A stretch of DNA of 64,000 nt from assembly GCF_014652795.1 (NCBI RefSeq), contig NZ_BMZM01000001.1:744001-808000 (forward strand), written 5' to 3'. Made by a program: the position numbers and the translations under genes. The stretch comes from Kushneria pakistanensis. Lineage in GTDB: Bacteria; Pseudomonadota; Gammaproteobacteria; Pseudomonadales; Halomonadaceae. A model generated the notes under the pieces. It had not been told where the DNA came from. It saw nothing but the letters and a program-made list of their open reading frames with translations, and ran no database searches. Each line of letters begins with the position of its first letter. Within the stretch, counting starts at the first letter, position 1. Below, piece by piece: positions 8,271 to 16,027 of this stretch.

Positions 8271-10553
8271 ATGAGGTATTTTTTGAAAGAGAGCCTGCAG
8301 AACTGGTGCGCCCAGCGTCTGGCCAGCCATGGCTGGCACCGTGAGGTGCCCCCCCAGCGTGCCATGAGCGTCTCGCGCGCACTTTCTCGCCTGCGCAGCA
8401 TGGATATCGAGGAGCCCGGCGCGCTGGGCTGGCAGATGGTGGGACGTCTTGATCAGGCGCAGCGTGATGAAGCCGTCACCATGCTGGTACTGGCCTTCAA
8501 TGCCCAGTGGCTCGATGAACACGCACTGTCACAGTGGTTGAGCTGGCTTCAGGACGCCGACACACAGCCGCCCTGGCCTGATCAGGGAGATAGTGCCATA
8601 TGGCGTGCTCGCGCCCCCTTTGCTCCCATCATGATCGACACCATGGCGGCAGCTGCGCTGGAGCGCGAGCGCACCGAACATTTCCTGCGCCAGGTCTGGT
8701 CTGTACATGAGCGCGATGAGCTGATCCGCATGCTGCTATGGCTGGCGGGTCAGGGGCACCGGCATGGATGGGAGCTTGATCATCTGCGTTTCAGGGCCAT
8801 GACCACGGCACAGCGCCTGCAATGGCACGCGCGCATGGCGCCACAGGCGACCTATGCTGCCACGCTCGAGGCCTTTGTCGTGCAGGATCAGCCCCGGGAT
8901 GTGGCCGCATGGGACTGGTTGCGTGTGGTGGATCTGGCCTGGGCCGGGATGGCCATGGGGTGGCTTGATCAGGATGAAGCCAGAGGCTTTGCTGCTCACG
9001 GTGTTGATCTTCTCACGCGCCGATATGACAGCTGGCATGAGGTGGCACTGGCCTGGCAGCGTGGCCGCAGTCTGCATGAAGGGCTCGATCTCATGGAGAA
9101 CTTCACGATTGACTGGCAATTGCTGCTGGAGGCGCCCGACAGTCCATGGCGGCGGCCATTGCATCAGCTGCTTGATGATGATCTTCGTGAACGCTCGCGG
9201 GCAATGATCCGCAGGCTTCGCAGCAGCCCACGTCACTGGGCGCTTGCGGTGGCCTCGATCAGGGAATCGGATCTTTTGTATCGTCAGTCAGTACCGCCTG
9301 GCGTTGACAGCGAGCAGCGCCGACAGAGTCGGGAATATCTCCATGACGTGCTGGACTGGCGCCCGGAAGAGGGCGTGGCAGGACTATCACGCTTCTGGAT
9401 GCCGGGTCAGGTGCACCACCTCAATCAGCTGGCATCCGATGCGCTGCATGGGCGGCTACCGGAGGCGGCTACTCCCTTTGGTACGCCGTCGCCCGAACTG
9501 CTGGCATATCGCCAGCAGCTGGCAAGCTGCGCCTCGGTTTCTGCCACGATCATCATGGCTGAAAAATACGCCTTTCATCTTCAGATGTTTGAAAACGCCG
9601 ACCATGGAGAAAGCGAGCTGCTGGCGCGTTATTACACAAGACTGGCGGCGACCCTGGATCGTCACTATCTCTGTGTGGATACCATGCTGGAAGCCTGGGT
9701 GCGATGGGAGCAAACCCTGCCCGAGGACAGCACGCAGGAGTCTCTGGTCGAGGATATTGAATGGCATCGTCATGATCCCGGTAGCCCTTTTCACTGGCTG
9801 ACTGCTCCTGTCGGGTTTCAAAGGGAGCCGGGCAGGCGGCCTTCGCTGTCGCGCTTTACTGCACTGTCATTGTCAGGGCCGCTCAATACTGTCCTGTGGG
9901 GTGAGCCTGAAAGGCAGTATGGCGTGCAGGCCACCGAAATTCGTGAATGGCTTGATAGCCATTACGGGCTTGGGGGAACAGCGGCGCTGATACGCTTTCT
10001 CGACTTTCTGGTCGAAGCCGGTGACCGCCAGGAGTACCTGATCAACTACGCCCCCTACACGCTGAATCAACGACGCCTCCAGCAGGAAATTGCCGTGCTC
10101 GAGTCCGCTGATTGCAGCGAGGATGAAAGGGTGCACCTGGAAAGATTGCGTCGCGTGCTGAAAAACGATCATCAATGTAACGATATCGATATGGCGGCGT
10201 GGGATATCGCACAGCTGGTGGACCTTGCTGCCGCGGGGCGTCAGCTGGGCTGGCTGAGCGCGGACAAGCTCCATTACTATCTGGATCAGGCCCTGGTGCT
10301 GGCATCCCGGCACTACAGCGACTGGTGGGCCTACGGAAAGGGAATGCTGGCAGGCTACAGTTTTTTCATGGTGGATACGCCCGAACGAGACCATTTTCTG
10401 GCCGAGTTCAATCAAGCCATGACAGCCTGGCAAACGGGGCTGCCGCCGCTGGCAGGCAGCTGGGCCAGCCTCGATTTTCCGGGTGCTCAGGCGCGCCGCT
10501 GGCCGCCCCTGCATGCCGATACACTACCGGGCGATGCCCGCGTGCTGCACTAA
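8271..10553 (+). CDS. Large protein with two DUF1266-like repeats
   Basis: This 760-residue soluble protein has no signal peptide. Two segments share one pattern: one at about residue 213 (AAWDWLRVVDLAWAGMAMGWL, later SWHEVALAWQRGRS) and one at about 642 (AAWDIAQLVDLAAAGRQLGWL, later DWWAYGKGML). The W-D, long helix, G-W-L and aromatic-G pattern is that of DUF1266, the domain of E. coli YbeU/YbeR, whose function is unknown. The region between is acidic, Trp-rich and helical without a recognisable motif. The start could also be TTG 8283, which has GAGG five bases before it. It may be co-transcribed with the acyltransferase. Confidence 0.7.
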   Translation: MRYFLKESLQNWCAQRLASHGWHREVPPQRAMSVSRALSRLRSMDIEEPGALGWQMVGRLDQAQRDEAVTMLVLAFNAQWLDEHALSQWLSWLQDADTQPPWPDQGDSAIWRARAPFAPIMIDTMAAAALERERTEHFLRQVWSVHERDELIRMLLWLAGQGHRHGWELDHLRFRAMTTAQRLQWHARMAPQATYAATLEAFVVQDQPRDVAAWDWLRVVDLAWAGMAMGWLDQDEARGFAAHGVDLLTRRYDSWHEVALAWQRGRSLHEGLDLMENFTIDWQLLLEAPDSPWRRPLHQLLDDDLRERSRAMIRRLRSSPRHWALAVASIRESDLLYRQSVPPGVDSEQRRQSREYLHDVLDWRPEEGVAGLSRFWMPGQVHHLNQLASDALHGRLPEAATPFGTPSPELLAYRQQLASCASVSATIIMAEKYAFHLQMFENADHGESELLARYYTRLAATLDRHYLCVDTMLEAWVRWEQTLPEDSTQESLVEDIEWHRHDPGSPFHWLTAPVGFQREPGRRPSLSRFTALSLSGPLNTVLWGEPERQYGVQATEIREWLDSHYGLGGTAALIRFLDFLVEAGDRQEYLINYAPYTLNQRRLQQEIAVLESADCSEDERVHLERLRRVLKNDHQCNDIDMAAWDIAQLVDLAAAGRQLGWLSADKLHYYLDQALVLASRHYSDWWAYGKGMLAGYSFFMVDTPERDHFLAEFNQAMTAWQTGLPPLAGSWASLDFPGAQARRWPPLHADTLPGDARVLH

Positions 10554-10774
10554 CGCAACGTCAGGTAGTGAAGGGTATCTTTTTGTTACCTTTGAATGAC
10601 TTTCGATTAATACTTTGGTCATAACAAGAGTGGTTTGATTAATTTTTAATACTCGCCACGCTTGATCAAATTCCTTAACATCCTGAAGGCGTTGTGTTCG
10701 ACGCCTCGACTTCAACTGTTACCTGCCAATTTCAGGATGCTTCCAGTGTTTGATCAACAAAAAGGGCCGTATGC

Positions 10775-11371
10775 ATGCGGCGAATAATCATTGGTAGTCT
10801 GGTATGTCTTGCGTTGGGAGGGTGTGCGGCTTCGCAACCCGGTTCACAGGATGGTGCTCAGGACATGGCGATGCTTTCGCTTTCGACGATGAAAACGTCG
10901 AAAGCGAAAGCAGGCAGAAATACTCGCTCGGCATCGGAATATGACTATACCTCTCCCGAGAATGCCTACCCGGTTGATATCGAGGCGACCCTGATGGCCG
11001 AATACGATACCTGGCAGGGGACACCCTACAGGTTCGGCGGCGAGAGCAGCAGCGGTATCGACTGCTCGGCACTGGTACAACAGATCTTTCGGGACAGCTT
11101 CAACTTTGATCTGCCGCGAACCACGGCCGGCCAGGTGCTGATCGGCCGCCGCATCGACAAGACGTCGCTCAAGGCCGGTGATCTGGTCTTTTTCAGGCCC
11201 TGGCGCGGTGATCGCCATGTTGGCATCTATGTCGGCGATGGCCGCTTCATGCATGCCTCAAGCTCGCGCGGTGTCAAGATTTCCCGGCTGGATAACCCCT
11301 ACTGGAGCCGCCACTACTGGCAGTCGCGTCGAACGCTGGACACCAACGCACTTGCCATGCGTACCCCCTGA
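10775..11371 (+). CDS. NlpC/P60 (C40) peptidase lipoprotein, MepS/Spr-like
   Basis: The 198-residue protein begins with a lipoprotein signal peptide (lipobox LGGC, Cys17). The C-terminal half is an NlpC/P60 domain with the expected Cys97 (GIDCSAL), His148 (DRHVGIYV) and His160 (FMHASSS). These enzymes cut peptidoglycan stem peptides or cross-links in the periplasm; the lipid anchor suggests attachment to the outer membrane, as for MepS. A Ser/Lys-rich linker (about 35-60) joins anchor and domain. Which bond it cuts cannot be told from sequence. It is monocistronic with a terminator 34 bases downstream. Confidence 0.9.
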   Translation: MRRIIIGSLVCLALGGCAASQPGSQDGAQDMAMLSLSTMKTSKAKAGRNTRSASEYDYTSPENAYPVDIEATLMAEYDTWQGTPYRFGGESSSGIDCSALVQQIFRDSFNFDLPRTTAGQVLIGRRIDKTSLKAGDLVFFRPWRGDRHVGIYVGDGRFMHASSSRGVKISRLDNPYWSRHYWQSRRTLDTNALAMRTP

Positions 11372-11405
11372 CAAACACGCTGTCTCAAGACCTGAACATC
11401 AGAAT

Positions 11406-11436
11406 GGGCCGATATTGTAACAATATCGGCCCGTTT
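11406..11436 (+). terminator. Rho-independent terminator after C40 peptidase gene
   Basis: A perfect 12-bp stem (GGGCCGATATTG and complement) with a TAA loop is followed by GTTTT. Confidence 0.8.
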
Positions 11437-11572
11437 TCATGCTGGTCTGTCCCCCTGATCACGATGGCAGCACGCGCTTGCCCGTGGGCTTCTTTTTATA
11501 TTGCTAACGCCTGATGATTCGCGTTCGGCCACTTTGGCGCACTTTTTTTGGTGACTGTTGATTTGCCATTTC

Positions 11573-11603
11573 TTGTACAATACATGTAGAAATGTTGTAC
11601 GAT
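11573..11603 (+). promoter_or_regulatory. Direct repeat TTGTAC(A/G)AT upstream of methyltransferase-like gene
   Basis: TTGTACAAT (11573-11581) and TTGTACGAT (11595-11603) are spaced 22 bases, about two helical turns, and end 60 bases before the gene at 11664. The first copy sits inside a TTGTACAA palindrome. It could be an operator or overlap the promoter; the binding protein is unknown. Confidence 0.35.
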
Positions 11604-11663
11604 TGAATGAGCAAGCGGCTGGCAGGATGCCGGCCTGAATGTTGACTTCAGGATTTGTCAGGT

Positions 11664-12383
11664 ATGGATACCCAATATTTCCGGTCTTCAGCGCACTCCG
11701 CTGAAACAATTCCCCCCTCGTTGGCTGCGGCCGCGCTTGATGGCGTGTCGCCGTCTCGCTCGGCATGCGAGCTATCGCATGGTCATGGAATATCACTTCT
11801 GGATATGGCGCCTCATCATCGTGTGCTGGACATGTATGGCTCCAGTCAGGCGCGCATGCATTTGATGGCCAGTGAACTTGATGAACGAGGCGAGCTGGTC
11901 GCCAATATCATGGGCGCGCTTTCACTGGAAAGTGTTGGCCTTCGGCAAACACCCGACAATGTGATCATGACGCGGCTTGGCGATGATCGGCTGTCCCGGG
12001 AAGAGATGGGGTCCTTTGATCGCGTGCTGTTGGATATTCCAGCCCTGATCGGGCGGCATCTGACGGCGCGGCAGCGTTCCGAACGGCTTGTGTCACTGCT
12101 TCTTCGCGCTATCGAGCTATGCCGTGACGGTGGCCGTGTGGTGTACATGACCCATGATCATCTGGCGCAGAACAATGAAATGGTGATCGATCAGGTAATC
12201 AATGATGCCCACAAGGGCATTGCCCTTCGCGGTATCGCGCTTGCCGATATCGTCAGCAGTCCGGGTAATACCGCCTGCAGCGGCCAGCAGCTGGATCCCA
12301 GGATTGCCAGAACCCTTCACGTCAATGACAGCACGGGCAGCGATCATCGTTTCCTGGCGGTTTTCGAGTGCGGCCATTCGTAA
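11664..12383 (+). CDS. RsmB/RsmF-like RNA m5C methyltransferase homologue lacking catalytic cysteines
   Basis: This 239-residue protein follows the order of Rossmann motifs of RNA cytosine-5 methyltransferases. VLDMYGSS (about 54-61) stands where VLDMCAAPGGKT is expected, GELVANIM (77-84) is kept, FDRVLLDIPALIG (118-130) replaces FDRVLLDAPCSG, and VVYMTHDHLAQNNE (159-172) replaces VYSTCTLxxEENE. Both family cysteines are gone: motif IV PC is PA (Ala127) and motif VI TC is TH (His164). The glycine-rich SAM loop is lost too. There is no N-terminal RNA-binding or C-terminal PUA domain. Methyl transfer is therefore unlikely; an adaptor or regulatory role is possible. Likely co-transcribed with the next membrane gene (54-base gap). 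Confidence 0.65.
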   Translation: MDTQYFRSSAHSAETIPPSLAAAALDGVSPSRSACELSHGHGISLLDMAPHHRVLDMYGSSQARMHLMASELDERGELVANIMGALSLESVGLRQTPDNVIMTRLGDDRLSREEMGSFDRVLLDIPALIGRHLTARQRSERLVSLLLRAIELCRDGGRVVYMTHDHLAQNNEMVIDQVINDAHKGIALRGIALADIVSSPGNTACSGQQLDPRIARTLHVNDSTGSDHRFLAVFECGHS

Positions 12384-12437
12384 ATCTGACACTGTCAGAA
12401 AATACCGGCATCGACGTCGACACAACCCATCACTACA

Positions 12438-13136
12438 ATGATGTCTCTCATGCTGCCGGTGCCGAGGATGTCTCACCTGACCTTTCGCTTGCGCCGTGCC
12501 TGCAGCATTGCCATGGCATGGACGGCGCATCAGCTTGTCGTCTGGCGTATCTCGCCGGCCGGACTTGCCCTTGTAGCCACCGCGCTGGCGCTGGCCACAG
12601 TGCCACTGTTGTATGTGCATCAACATCTGCTGGCAGTGCTGTCTGTCATTCTGTACCGACTGCTGAGCATGCTGTCCGGCTGGGTCTCCAGAGCGCTGGG
12701 GCATCATGGCGACCGACAGCGCTATCTGCGCCCCTTCATGGAAATGATCCTCATGCTTTCAGTCATGGGCGGGCTGTCGCTTTATTCGCCCGAACGGCTT
12801 TTCTGGCCGGCCTTCACCCTGATCATTGTGGTGTTTGTGCTTGACCTTGAAAGACGACTGGCCGGGCAGTTTCAAAAGGCCGGGGAGATTGGCACAACAT
12901 CGGGAACTATCGGGCGTCTGGTGGATACCGCGACGGGCAGGGCAGGGCGCACCATTGTTCTGATGGCAGCCTGTTACTGGTCTGGGGCCTTTTTCTGGAG
13001 CGGATTCACCTTTGCAGGTATTTGCCTGCTGGCGCTGCTCTGGCGGTTGGTCGCCAATTATCGGCAGCTGGGCGTGCGATCAGGGCAGGCCGTGTCGACG
13101 ATGTCTGTCAGGCAGACCGCCTCTGGCATGATCTGA
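12438..13136 (+). CDS. Membrane protein, possible degenerate CDP-alcohol phosphatidyltransferase
   Basis: The 232-residue protein has about five membrane segments. Residues 77-102 keep the spacing of the CDP-alcohol phosphatidyltransferase signature DxxDGxxAR(x8)GxxxDxxxD but not its chemistry. The positions read Ser77, Ser80, Gly81, Ser84, Arg85, Gln94, Arg98 and Glu102, so all catalytic Asp are replaced. The hydrophobic layout and the C-terminal RLVANYR end also suit that fold. If right, it is a pseudoenzyme; otherwise it is simply an unassigned membrane protein. It follows a methyltransferase-like gene that also lost its active site. A bidirectional terminator follows. Confidence 0.5.
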   Translation: MMSLMLPVPRMSHLTFRLRRACSIAMAWTAHQLVVWRISPAGLALVATALALATVPLLYVHQHLLAVLSVILYRLLSMLSGWVSRALGHHGDRQRYLRPFMEMILMLSVMGGLSLYSPERLFWPAFTLIIVVFVLDLERRLAGQFQKAGEIGTTSGTIGRLVDTATGRAGRTIVLMAACYWSGAFFWSGFTFAGICLLALLWRLVANYRQLGVRSGQAVSTMSVRQTASGMI

Positions 13137-13154
13137 CATAAACGTCGGGCACAA

Positions 13155-13180
13155 AAAAGGCAGCTCAATGGCTGCCTTTT
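13155..13180. terminator. Bidirectional terminator between membrane gene and slyD
   Basis: AAAAGGCAGC and GCTGCCTTTT enclose a six-base loop. A- and T-tracts on both sides allow termination of the two convergent genes. Confidence 0.85.
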
Positions 13181-13200
13181 GAAGCGCTGGGCATTGTCCA

Positions 13201-13683
13201 TCAGTGTTGATGGCCGCCTTCGCCGTGTACATGACCATGCTCGATTTCTTCGGCACTGGCTTCGCGTACGGATTCAACGCTGACGTCAAAGTTCAGGGTT
13301 TCGCCGGCCAGCGGATGGTTGCCATCGACAGTAACCGTATCACCTTCCAGCTTGGTGACCGTTACCAGCAGCGGGCCGCCTTCAGTCTGCGCCTGGAACT
13401 GCATGCCGGGCTGAATGTCTTCAACGCCCTGGAATGCATCACGCGGTACTTCCTGCACCAGAGAGGGCTGGACTTCACCATAGCCTTCACCGGGTTCAAC
13501 GCGCGCCTGAAGGGTATCGCCTGTGGTCTTGCCAGACAGTTCCTTTTCAAGGCCGGGAATAATGTTGCCTGAACCGTGCAGATAGGAAAGCGGATCACGA
13601 CCTTCAGAGCTGTCGAGGACTTCCCCGGCATCGTTTTTCAGAGTGTAATGAAACGCTACTACCGTGTTCTCTGCGATCTGCAT
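13201..13683 (-). CDS. slyD: FKBP-type peptidyl-prolyl isomerase, SlyD-like
   Basis: This 160-residue protein has the FKBP core (VVAFHYTLKNDAGEVLDSS, later PLSYLHGSGNIIPGLEKEL) interrupted by the insert-in-flap domain (about 70-125) that marks SlyD-type enzymes. It ends in a short His-rich tail (HGHVHGEGGHQH), shorter than in E. coli SlyD, suited to Ni or Zn binding. Family role: cytoplasmic prolyl isomerase and chaperone, and in enterics a nickel donor to hydrogenase; no hydrogenase genes are in this window. It is monocistronic and convergent with the upstream membrane gene. Confidence 0.92.
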   Translation of the reverse strand: MQIAENTVVAFHYTLKNDAGEVLDSSEGRDPLSYLHGSGNIIPGLEKELSGKTTGDTLQARVEPGEGYGEVQPSLVQEVPRDAFQGVEDIQPGMQFQAQTEGGPLLVTVTKLEGDTVTVDGNHPLAGETLNFDVSVESVREASAEEIEHGHVHGEGGHQH

Positions 13684-13971
13684 GATAAGGATCCTTTTGC
13701 GTCGGTACGTGTTGGTTGCTCTATAACTGTCGGGGCATTGTCTCCATGGATGGCCTCCATGAATGCGTGCCGACGTGCTAACTCATCAAGATGGCGACGG
13801 CCATGTTTTTTTCAACCCCGGGCAGTCCATCAATTGCGCTTTTTTTGCGATATCATGCCAGCATGGTGCTGCCCTGCGTGCGGGCCGGCGTCATGAAGGC
13901 CCTGTGGCACGGGCATTGTGTCCGGGGTCAGACTAGATTATAGACATTCAAATATTCGCGCAGGAGAGCTT

Positions 13972-14256
13972 ATGACCATTGCTGTCATCTGGATTGTTGT
14001 CTTTGCCATCGTTGCGGCGCTGGCCTGGAAAAGCTGGGAAAACGGCTTTGGCAAAATGGTCAAGCGCTGGGTGCCTGTCATATTGCGCCTTGATGATGAC
14101 CGGGGAGACCGTATTACCTGGTGCGTCGTGGCAGGTGTACTGGTTGCCACGCTGATGACCAACCCCGCTTCCATGCTGCTGACCCTGTTGCTGATCGGTC
14201 TGATCGTTTTGATCGTCCTTGCCGTTGTGCGCTTTGTGCTCAGCAAGGTCCACTGA
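13972..14256 (+). CDS. Small inner-membrane protein, unknown function
   Basis: The 94-residue protein has a strongly hydrophobic N-terminal helix (about 2-20), a basic and charged middle (KSWENGFGKMVKRW, LRLDDDRGDR), and two further membrane segments at about 47-65 and 67-87. I do not recognise the family. The ATG at 13972 is chosen because AGGAG (13962-13966) lies five bases before it. The gene stands alone between slyD and putP, with a shared terminator after it. Confidence 0.6.
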   Translation: MTIAVIWIVVFAIVAALAWKSWENGFGKMVKRWVPVILRLDDDRGDRITWCVVAGVLVATLMTNPASMLLTLLLIGLIVLIVLAVVRFVLSKVH

Positions 14257-14343
14257 AGTAGCGTAAGGTCGCTCAGCAGGGCCCGGCGGATAGTCAATCC
14301 ATCCGGGTCGCTGACGAGACGCCATTTCGCAAGCGTTACAAAA

Positions 14344-14370
14344 AAAGGGCTCCCGAAGGAGCCCTTTGTA
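14344..14370. terminator. Bidirectional terminator between small membrane gene and putP
   Basis: AAAGGGCTCC pairs with GGAGCCCTTT around CGAA, with A's before and T's after. It serves the + gene ending at 14256 and the - gene putP ending at 14395. Confidence 0.85.
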
Positions 14371-14394
14371 TATCCAGCATGCGTGAGCGTGCTT

Positions 14395-15885
14395 TTAATG
14401 CGAGATTTTTCTGTACTCGCCCGCGTCACTGGTCGCCATGCTGACCACCACGATGGCGATAAAGGAGGCGATGAAGCCGGGAATGATTTCATAGATCCCG
14501 GGCCCCCCCATGAATTCGCCGCTCCAGCCCAGCGAAATCCAGATCATGACGGTGGCCGCACCCACGATCATTCCTGCAATGGCGCCGGCACCGTTGGTGC
14601 GCGACCACATCAGGGACAGCAAAATCAATGGACCAAACGCTGCACCAAAACCTGCCCAGGCGTTACTTACCAGTCCCAGCACCTGTGAACCCGGGTCGGA
14701 GGCAATAACGGCGGCCACAATACCCACCAGCAAAACGCTGAATCGACCGACAGTGACGACTTCCTTCTCCGTGGCCTCCTTGCGCAGGAACAGCCGGTAG
14801 AAGTCTTCGGTCAGCGAGGAAGAGGCCACCAGCAGCTGGCTGGAAATGGTACTCATGATGGCTGCCAGCAGTGCCGCATAGAGGAAACCGGTCACCAGCG
14901 GATGGAACAGCAGGTTCGCCAGAATGATAAAGATCGTTTCCGGGTCCTGAACATCCATGCCGTTGCGAATGGCATAGGCCCGGCCGAACAGACCCAGCGA
15001 GACCGCACCGATCATGGAAATGAGCATCCAGCTCATGCCGATGTTGCGGGCCACGGGCACATCCTTCAGGGATCGAATGGCCATGAAGCGCACGATGATA
15101 TGTGGCTGGCCAAAATACCCCAGCCCCCAGGTGATGGCAGAGAGCCAGCCGATAAAGGTCAGCCCACTTGTCCAGGACAGCAGCGTGGGGTCGACTTCGT
15201 TGAGCGTCTGTGACGCCTGGGAAAAGCCACCGCCGCCTTCGCCGAACAGCACCACCGCCGGCATGATCACCAGTGCCAGCATCATGATGCAGCCCTGAAC
15301 GAAGTCCGTCAGGCTCACCGCCAGAAAGCCGCCAACGATCGTATAGACCAGTACCACCCCCAGGGTGATGATCACGCCTGTGGCGTAATCGCTGAGCCCG
15401 CCAATGTTGACCATGCCCGAAAAGGCGCTGTCAAACAGCTTGCCACCGGCTACCAGGCCAGAAGCCGTGTAGATGGAAAAGAAGACCACGATGACGATGG
15501 CAGACACCACTCGTAACGACATTGCCCGGGTGGGGAACCGGTTGGCCAGAAACGCAGGAATGGTGATGGCATTGCCATAGTGAACCGTTTGTTCACGAAG
15601 GCGCGGGGCGACCAGTACCCAGTTGAAGAAGGCGCCCAGAAGAAGGCCGATACCGATCCAGGCCGATCCAAGACCGGAAATAAACATTGCCCCGGGCAGG
15701 CCCAGCAGCAACCAGCCGCTCATGTCCGACGCCCCGGCCGACAGGGCCGCCACCTGCGGGCTGAGCGTTCGGCCACCCAGCATGTAATCCTCGGATGTAG
15801 AGGTAGACGTGCGCATGGCATACAAACCAATGCCGATCATGAGCGCAAAATAAGCAAAAAGGCTGATCCAGACACCGATAGCCAT
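14395..15885 (-). CDS. putP: Sodium/proline symporter PutP
   Basis: This is a 496-residue member of the sodium:solute symporter family with about 13 membrane segments. The SDMSGWLLLGLPGA block near residue 50 and TSEDYMLGGR just before it are typical of PutP, where the Asp and Ser residues take part in Na+ and proline binding. It imports proline with Na+ across the inner membrane. It lies 142 bases downstream of putA on the same strand, so uptake and catabolism are linked. In a halophile it may also serve osmoprotectant uptake. Confidence 0.93.
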   Translation of the reverse strand: MAIGVWISLFAYFALMIGIGLYAMRTSTSTSEDYMLGGRTLSPQVAALSAGASDMSGWLLLGLPGAMFISGLGSAWIGIGLLLGAFFNWVLVAPRLREQTVHYGNAITIPAFLANRFPTRAMSLRVVSAIVIVVFFSIYTASGLVAGGKLFDSAFSGMVNIGGLSDYATGVIITLGVVLVYTIVGGFLAVSLTDFVQGCIMMLALVIMPAVVLFGEGGGGFSQASQTLNEVDPTLLSWTSGLTFIGWLSAITWGLGYFGQPHIIVRFMAIRSLKDVPVARNIGMSWMLISMIGAVSLGLFGRAYAIRNGMDVQDPETIFIILANLLFHPLVTGFLYAALLAAIMSTISSQLLVASSSLTEDFYRLFLRKEATEKEVVTVGRFSVLLVGIVAAVIASDPGSQVLGLVSNAWAGFGAAFGPLILLSLMWSRTNGAGAIAGMIVGAATVMIWISLGWSGEFMGGPGIYEIIPGFIASFIAIVVVSMATSDAGEYRKISH

Positions 15886-16027
15886 AAACCTCTCCTGTTT
15901 TCTGATTGTTGGACCGGCATGTTACCTGCAAGCATCATGAGCAGGGCGCAGGAATGGGAAACCCTTTTTGATGTTGTTTTCAATCACAAATGGTTTCCCG
16001 GCCCGTGTTGGCCTCATGACGCAGGGA

